Shown piece after piece: positions 61,501 to 64,000 of a stretch of DNA of 64,000 nucleotides. The stretch covers positions 124,001 through 188,000 of the forward strand of contig OZ242304.1 of the NCBI GenBank assembly GCA_965207915.1, written 5' to 3'. Position numbers and translations under genes: made by a program. The notes under the pieces are model-generated. The model saw nothing but the letters and a program-made list of their open reading frames with translations. It made no database searches and was not told the origin of the DNA. Source of the stretch: VXNJ01 sp009840625. GTDB taxonomy: Bacteria; Chloroflexota; UBA11872; VXNJ01. The first letter of the stretch is position 1. Each line of letters opens with the position of its first letter.

Positions 61501-61636
61501 TCGGTGTCGGATCTTCGGATTGGCCGATGTCGCAGGCTGCCAACGCAACAAGCGCCACGGTTAGCAGCAGCCCCGTCCAGATACGCTTCAAGCCGGCACC
61601 GGTCCTTTGGGTCTCAATTGGGTAATTCGCAGTCAT
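58592..61636 (-). CDS. M16-family zinc metalloprotease, lipoprotein
   Basis: 1014 residues. The signal (RIWTGLLLTVALVALAAC) ends in a lipobox, followed by a Pro/Glu/Ala-rich tether to about residue 100. The first M16 domain has HLVEHMAFNGTERF, the inverted HxxEH zinc motif, and its downstream Glu lies in the ...E region near DDPEITETAFQ. DFYRRWYRPDNMAIVAVGEFDP is the paired domain linker. Two further M16-like domains follow without an HxxEH, as in the pitrilysin single-chain plan. It likely degrades peptides outside the membrane. ATG 61636 starts. Confidence 0.93.
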   Translation of the reverse strand: MTANYPIETQRTGAGLKRIWTGLLLTVALVALAACDIGQSEDPTPTATVPPAATAAPVAEPTTLAEPEPVEEPAEPEPELTPAPVREPEPEPAPEPGPPLAFDPKVIRGTLSNGLSYYIRPNSEPRNRAQISLVVKAGSVLEEEDQRGLAHLVEHMAFNGTERFAKQEIVEYLESVGGTFGPDINAQTGFDSTLYWVEIPTDDPEITETAFQILSDWAYAIAFDPEEVDLERGVVLEEWRLSQGFSSRLQDNLLTLLFGDSRYAQRAPIGLPEVIENAPPERLVDFYRRWYRPDNMAIVAVGEFDPAAIESKIKQHFAPPPEGQAGQAAAAAGDPTARPSIEIPGHADPRIEVFTDPESPGVQFILVRKISPEDGQDAAAFRRIVVERLAFMMLNARLFERAQVEDPPYLWAGAARSPYVERLDILTFSGWVEPGGVERGLGTMLEELQRVQLHGFTETELAREKETLLRAIESAYTQREQTPSSSFVGEYVDHFLRGIPAPGIEAEWGFYQEVLPQISLAELKASTDRWTRSADTALLVVRPGGDDALPDADLTAALLGDLESAPGLAPDAYVDAIEDIPLLANLPEAGSIVAEESIESIDARKWTLSNGITVYAKKTDFRDDEVVFNAYSPGGHSLVEDADHVSAIYSDTLISGSGVGPHDSVDLDKLLAGKRVAVAPYISELYEGFSGSASPQDLETMFQLITLYATQPRLDPAFYSRYRASLESVAETRAADPDAILFDHVGRLLSQGHFRARPLTAELIKELDPERAQAVYADRFRDLGDATFVFVGAFDWENLRSLTRTYLASLPAGGVKESWRDVGIDPPTGLIDEVVNSGLEPRAATVLIFAGEAEFSQREALALSVAGDVLGIRLRESIREALGGTYAIQVDASRSRLPDAEYQVSIIFGSDPERTDELLAKVLEEVEWLRAGAADSYLATVKEQFISAREEQLRENSFWMRQILSASQRADSFGQIADLEERLSALTLDDIAAVAQRVLPLDEYLRVVLLPEEG

Positions 61637-61701
61637 TAGGTAACTACGAAAACTGGGTCGTTCGGATCACCCGCAGCCCGCGTATTCGACCGTGCGGCCG
61701 G

Positions 61702-62121
61702 TCAACAATCGGTCCGGCCCTTGCCGTCCATTTCCACGACCAGTTCGACCGGCGTGTTGCGGGCAACGATGAGCCGCAGCGGCTGGTCGTCGCTGGTGTT
61801 GACCGGTTGGTGCGCGGCGCCGGGAGGGATGTAGATCATGTCGCCGGGGCCGATGACCTCCTCGATTTCGAGATCGTGGCCGGAGAGCATCAGACCCTCG
61901 CCTGCGGAGACGTAAATCGCCGACTCGCAATTGCTGTGGTAGTGGGCGGTGGAGCAGCGACCGGGCGGGATCAACGCTTCGGCCAGGTGTATCCCCTTGG
62001 CCCCGGTCAGCGCTTCCGATACCCCGGCTATCCGGGTCATGGCGCCCGAGGCGATCTCGACCTCCCGCTCGTGCTCACGCACGACGAGCACTTCGGGTTT
62101 CCGCAACTCAACGTCAGACAT
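61702..62121 (-). CDS. Single-domain cupin protein
   Basis: 139 residues. AEALIPPGRCSTAHYHSNCESAIYVSAGEGLML carries the HxH...E ligands (His, His, Glu) and GDMIYIPPGAAHQPVN the last His, so a metal site is complete. The cupin family is functionally broad and the ligand is unknown. ATG 62121 starts. It is followed by the M16 lipoprotein gene on the same strand at 65 bp. Confidence 0.88.
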   Translation of the reverse strand: MSDVELRKPEVLVVREHEREVEIASGAMTRIAGVSEALTGAKGIHLAEALIPPGRCSTAHYHSNCESAIYVSAGEGLMLSGHDLEIEEVIGPGDMIYIPPGAAHQPVNTSDDQPLRLIVARNTPVELVVEMDGKGRTDC

Positions 62122-62250
62122 CTGCCCGAATTATCCGGTAGCACCGTGTGCGGCGATCGGCCGACGGCGCCGTTCGACGGCCGGCGCCGGGGGTCGCGGA
62201 GGGTCCAGAGCCCCCCGCTGGCAACGCCGCTTAGGACTGCTGCGAGAACC

Positions 62251-62628
62251 TTACCGGTGCTGGTCGATGAGGACCGGATTCCCGTCTGGATCGATGGCCA
62301 TAAGGCTGCCGGGGCCGGAGCCGTCCGGATCAACCTCGCTGACCAGGCTGACGCCGGCATCCTTGAGGCGGCGCTGGATCTGCCGCACGTCATCGAACGA
62401 GTCCAGATCCTGGCCGAACCGGTCCCAACCCGGATTGAAGGTGAGGATGTTCTCCTCGAACATTCCTTCGAACAACCCGATGGTGTGATCGCCGTTGCGC
62501 AGAATCTGCCATTTGGCTTCCCGGTCCCCGCCGATCACCTTGAACCCAAAACTTTCGTAGAACTTTCGCGACGCGTCGATATCGGCGACGGCGAGGCTGA
62601 TCGAAAACGCCCCGAGATCCATTTCCAC
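62251..62628 (-). CDS. VOC-superfamily (glyoxalase-like) protein
   Basis: 125 residues, two beta-alpha-beta-beta-beta modules: FSISLAVADIDASRKFYESFGFKVIGG and SLMAIDPDGNPVLIDQHR. Metal-ligand His near the N-terminus is absent in the first strand position, so it may be a binding protein or a metal-independent member. GTG 62628 has GAGG upstream; an ATG two codons on is also in frame. It lies upstream of the cupin gene on the same strand. Confidence 0.85.
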   Translation of the reverse strand: MEMDLGAFSISLAVADIDASRKFYESFGFKVIGGDREAKWQILRNGDHTIGLFEGMFEENILTFNPGWDRFGQDLDSFDDVRQIQRRLKDAGVSLVSEVDPDGSGPGSLMAIDPDGNPVLIDQHR

Positions 62629-62848
62629 TTTCCGACCTCAAATTCAGCTTTTGCGGATCGATGCGGCCCGGACTCGTCCGACGATTCGCCGATGCCGGTC
62701 CGCGAGCCCATGCTAGTTGAATCCGGCGGCAACCCGCCCAACGGCCCGGTTCCCGTCAATCTGCCAGATGCGGTCGAAACACGGCTTATTGAGGGTCAGT
62801 GCCCGGCGACCGCCGCGCGAAGTCGATCCTTCCTGTGTCCGGGCCCCG

Positions 62849-64000
62849 TCAAGGGGTCAACACGCGAAAGCTCTCAAACTCTTCAAGATTGCGGTTGCCG
62901 CCGATGAATCCGCCCGCCAGGGCGATGAAGCCTTGGTCCAGGTTGTGGCTCAAGTCGAGTTCCAGAACCGGATTGCCATCGACGAAGAACCACCCTGAGG
63001 ATCCGGTCGCAATCAGCAGCATACGGCGGTTAGTCTGACCATCTTCGGTTTCGGACGCTTGCCCGGTGCCCAGCCGCTCAAAACGATCTTCCCCGGTGGT
63101 CCGCGTGTAGTGGAAGACCTCTCTGTCTCCGTCTAAACCGACCATTTCAAACCGGTCGGACCGGGAGTTGCGGAATATGAAACCGGCGTCCCAATCAGTT
63201 TCAGCCGGCAGTGGAACCACGGCTTCGGCCACCAGATCGCGGGCGAAGGCGCCGCTCTGCAGCACCGCAATTTTGTCGGCATCGACCCGGTCCAACTTCC
63301 CGGCACCGGATTCGAAGTGTGGCTGAAGGGCCCGCCCGGCAAAGCTTTCAAAGCGCGTTGCCGCGCCGCTCACCTCGTGGCCGCTGTAGTAACCGGTAAT
63401 GACCGCCACATCGCCGGATTCGTTCCAGGCGTCAAGTTTCAGTTCCGCGACCAGCTCTCCGTTGCCGAATAGCCACCCGCGCTCGCCTACCGCAATCAGG
63501 CTGAGATGGTTTGATTCGCCCACACCGCCGCGGAATCGCGGCATTCGGCCTTCGCCGACTATCGCCCGCGGCGGGTCATCGCCGAAAAAGAGGCGCCAGG
63601 AAGCGTCGGAGGCGACGGCCAGGAAATATGCGTTGTCGCCGACGTCGCGAAACTGGAATCCGTAATCAAACCCGCCGGCCGCCGCGCTGTAGGGATTGAA
63701 GAAGGTGGCCTCGATCACAAAATCGGCCGCGTCGAACATGGCCCTGCCGGCTTCGATGAACCCGTCGTCGGGATCGTGCGTCAGTGTCCCGCTGGAGGGA
63801 CCGAAATCGGAACTTCCCGGAGGAGTTGCCTCTTCGGGTGGCTGGGCAGACATGCTGGGGGCGAGTCTCCCGGACCGCAGCTCCGGAAGGAGACTGGCCA
63901 GCTCATCGTGGCGGATCGCGAATCCGATTCCCTGGGCCAGCCGCGAGGGAATCCCGGAGGTATTCATGCCCACGACCTGGCCCCGCAGGTTGAGCAGCGG
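62849..64000 (-). CDS. HtrA-like (S1C) protease C-terminal end with two concanavalin-like domains, truncated by the window edge
   Basis: Open to the right edge, about 383 residues seen. The first visible residues LLNLRGQVVGMNTSG...GIGFAIRHDELASLLPEL are the end of a trypsin-like S1C catalytic domain (HtrA/DegP type); the catalytic Ser region lies outside the window. A Pro/Ser-rich spacer follows, then two beta-sandwich domains of about 140 residues: FVIEATFFNPYSAAAGGFDYGFQFRD...GNGELVAELKL and LVAEAVVPLPAETDWDAGFIFRN...VDGNPVLELDL. Both resemble LamG/DUF1080-type lectin folds. PDZ domains, usual in HtrA, are not present here. It is probably an envelope protease. Confidence 0.75.
   Translation of the reverse strand, partial: PLLNLRGQVVGMNTSGIPSRLAQGIGFAIRHDELASLLPELRSGRLAPSMSAQPPEEATPPGSSDFGPSSGTLTHDPDDGFIEAGRAMFDAADFVIEATFFNPYSAAAGGFDYGFQFRDVGDNAYFLAVASDASWRLFFGDDPPRAIVGEGRMPRFRGGVGESNHLSLIAVGERGWLFGNGELVAELKLDAWNESGDVAVITGYYSGHEVSGAATRFESFAGRALQPHFESGAGKLDRVDADKIAVLQSGAFARDLVAEAVVPLPAETDWDAGFIFRNSRSDRFEMVGLDGDREVFHYTRTTGEDRFERLGTGQASETEDGQTNRRMLLIATGSSGWFFVDGNPVLELDLSHNLDQGFIALAGGFIGGNRNLEEFESFRVLTP

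Overview
The window is about 64 kb of GC-rich, densely packed bacterial DNA with no rRNA, tRNA or CRISPR array that I can find. GTG and TTG starts are frequent. The gene mix (class III aminotransferase, enolase-superfamily enzyme, many SDR/MDR/GMC/AKR oxidoreductases, HSL-type esterases, phosphotriesterase-like hydrolase, fatty acid desaturases, lipoproteins with lipoboxes, one IS1182-type insertion sequence) resembles genomes of uncultivated Chloroflexota, for example the SAR202/Dehalococcoidia side. That placement is inference from gene content. Only rarA is a conserved housekeeping gene.

Layout. 1-5.3 kb: end of an NHL-repeat protein, a GSAM-like aminotransferase, an esterase, a zinc alcohol dehydrogenase and rarA. 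5.5-11.3 kb: an SDR facing a minus-strand block of atypical SDR, two near-identical sugar ABC permeases and a Rieske protein with a large helical C-terminal region. 11.4-15.9 kb: one 1490-residue secreted protein with two leucine-rich-repeat modules. 16-29.4 kb: GMC oxidoreductase, secreted TIM-barrel-like protein, mandelate racemase-like enzyme, tandem esterases, gamma-glutamyltransferase, homocysteine methyltransferase-like, phosphotriesterase-like and D-threonine aldolase-like genes. 29.5-32.1 kb: tandem membrane desaturases. 33.5-38.5 kb: a branched-chain amino acid (Liv) ABC system, with livGFHM on the minus strand and the binding-protein gene convergent to it. 38.8-43.6 kb: aldo/keto reductase, MFS transporter, and a three-gene operon (Gfo/Idh dehydrogenase, RhaM mutarotase, lactonase-like amidohydrolase) suggesting L-deoxysugar use. 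44.1-50 kb: a translationally coupled lipid-modification operon (amine oxidase-like flavoprotein, DUF1365, cyclopropane synthase-like methyltransferase) and a divergent DUF1295 gene, separated by an intact IS1182-type element with visible inverted repeats. 50-64 kb: small membrane and acetyltransferase genes, a metallo-beta-lactamase/cupin fusion, an epimerase, MscS channel, YbaY-like lipoprotein, BCP peroxiredoxin, esterase, sugar isomerase-like protein, M16 lipoprotein protease, cupin, VOC protein and the end of an HtrA-like protease carrying two lectin-like domains.

Most of the window looks like catabolic and envelope genes in small operons. The points most worth a second look are the IS-split lipid cluster, the duplicated LRR architecture, the near-identical permease pair without partners, the SDR lacking its catalytic Tyr/Lys, the Rieske and MBL-cupin fusions, and two genes that have no canonical start codon where homology begins but do have a Shine-Dalgarno-like sequence before an in-frame ATC.
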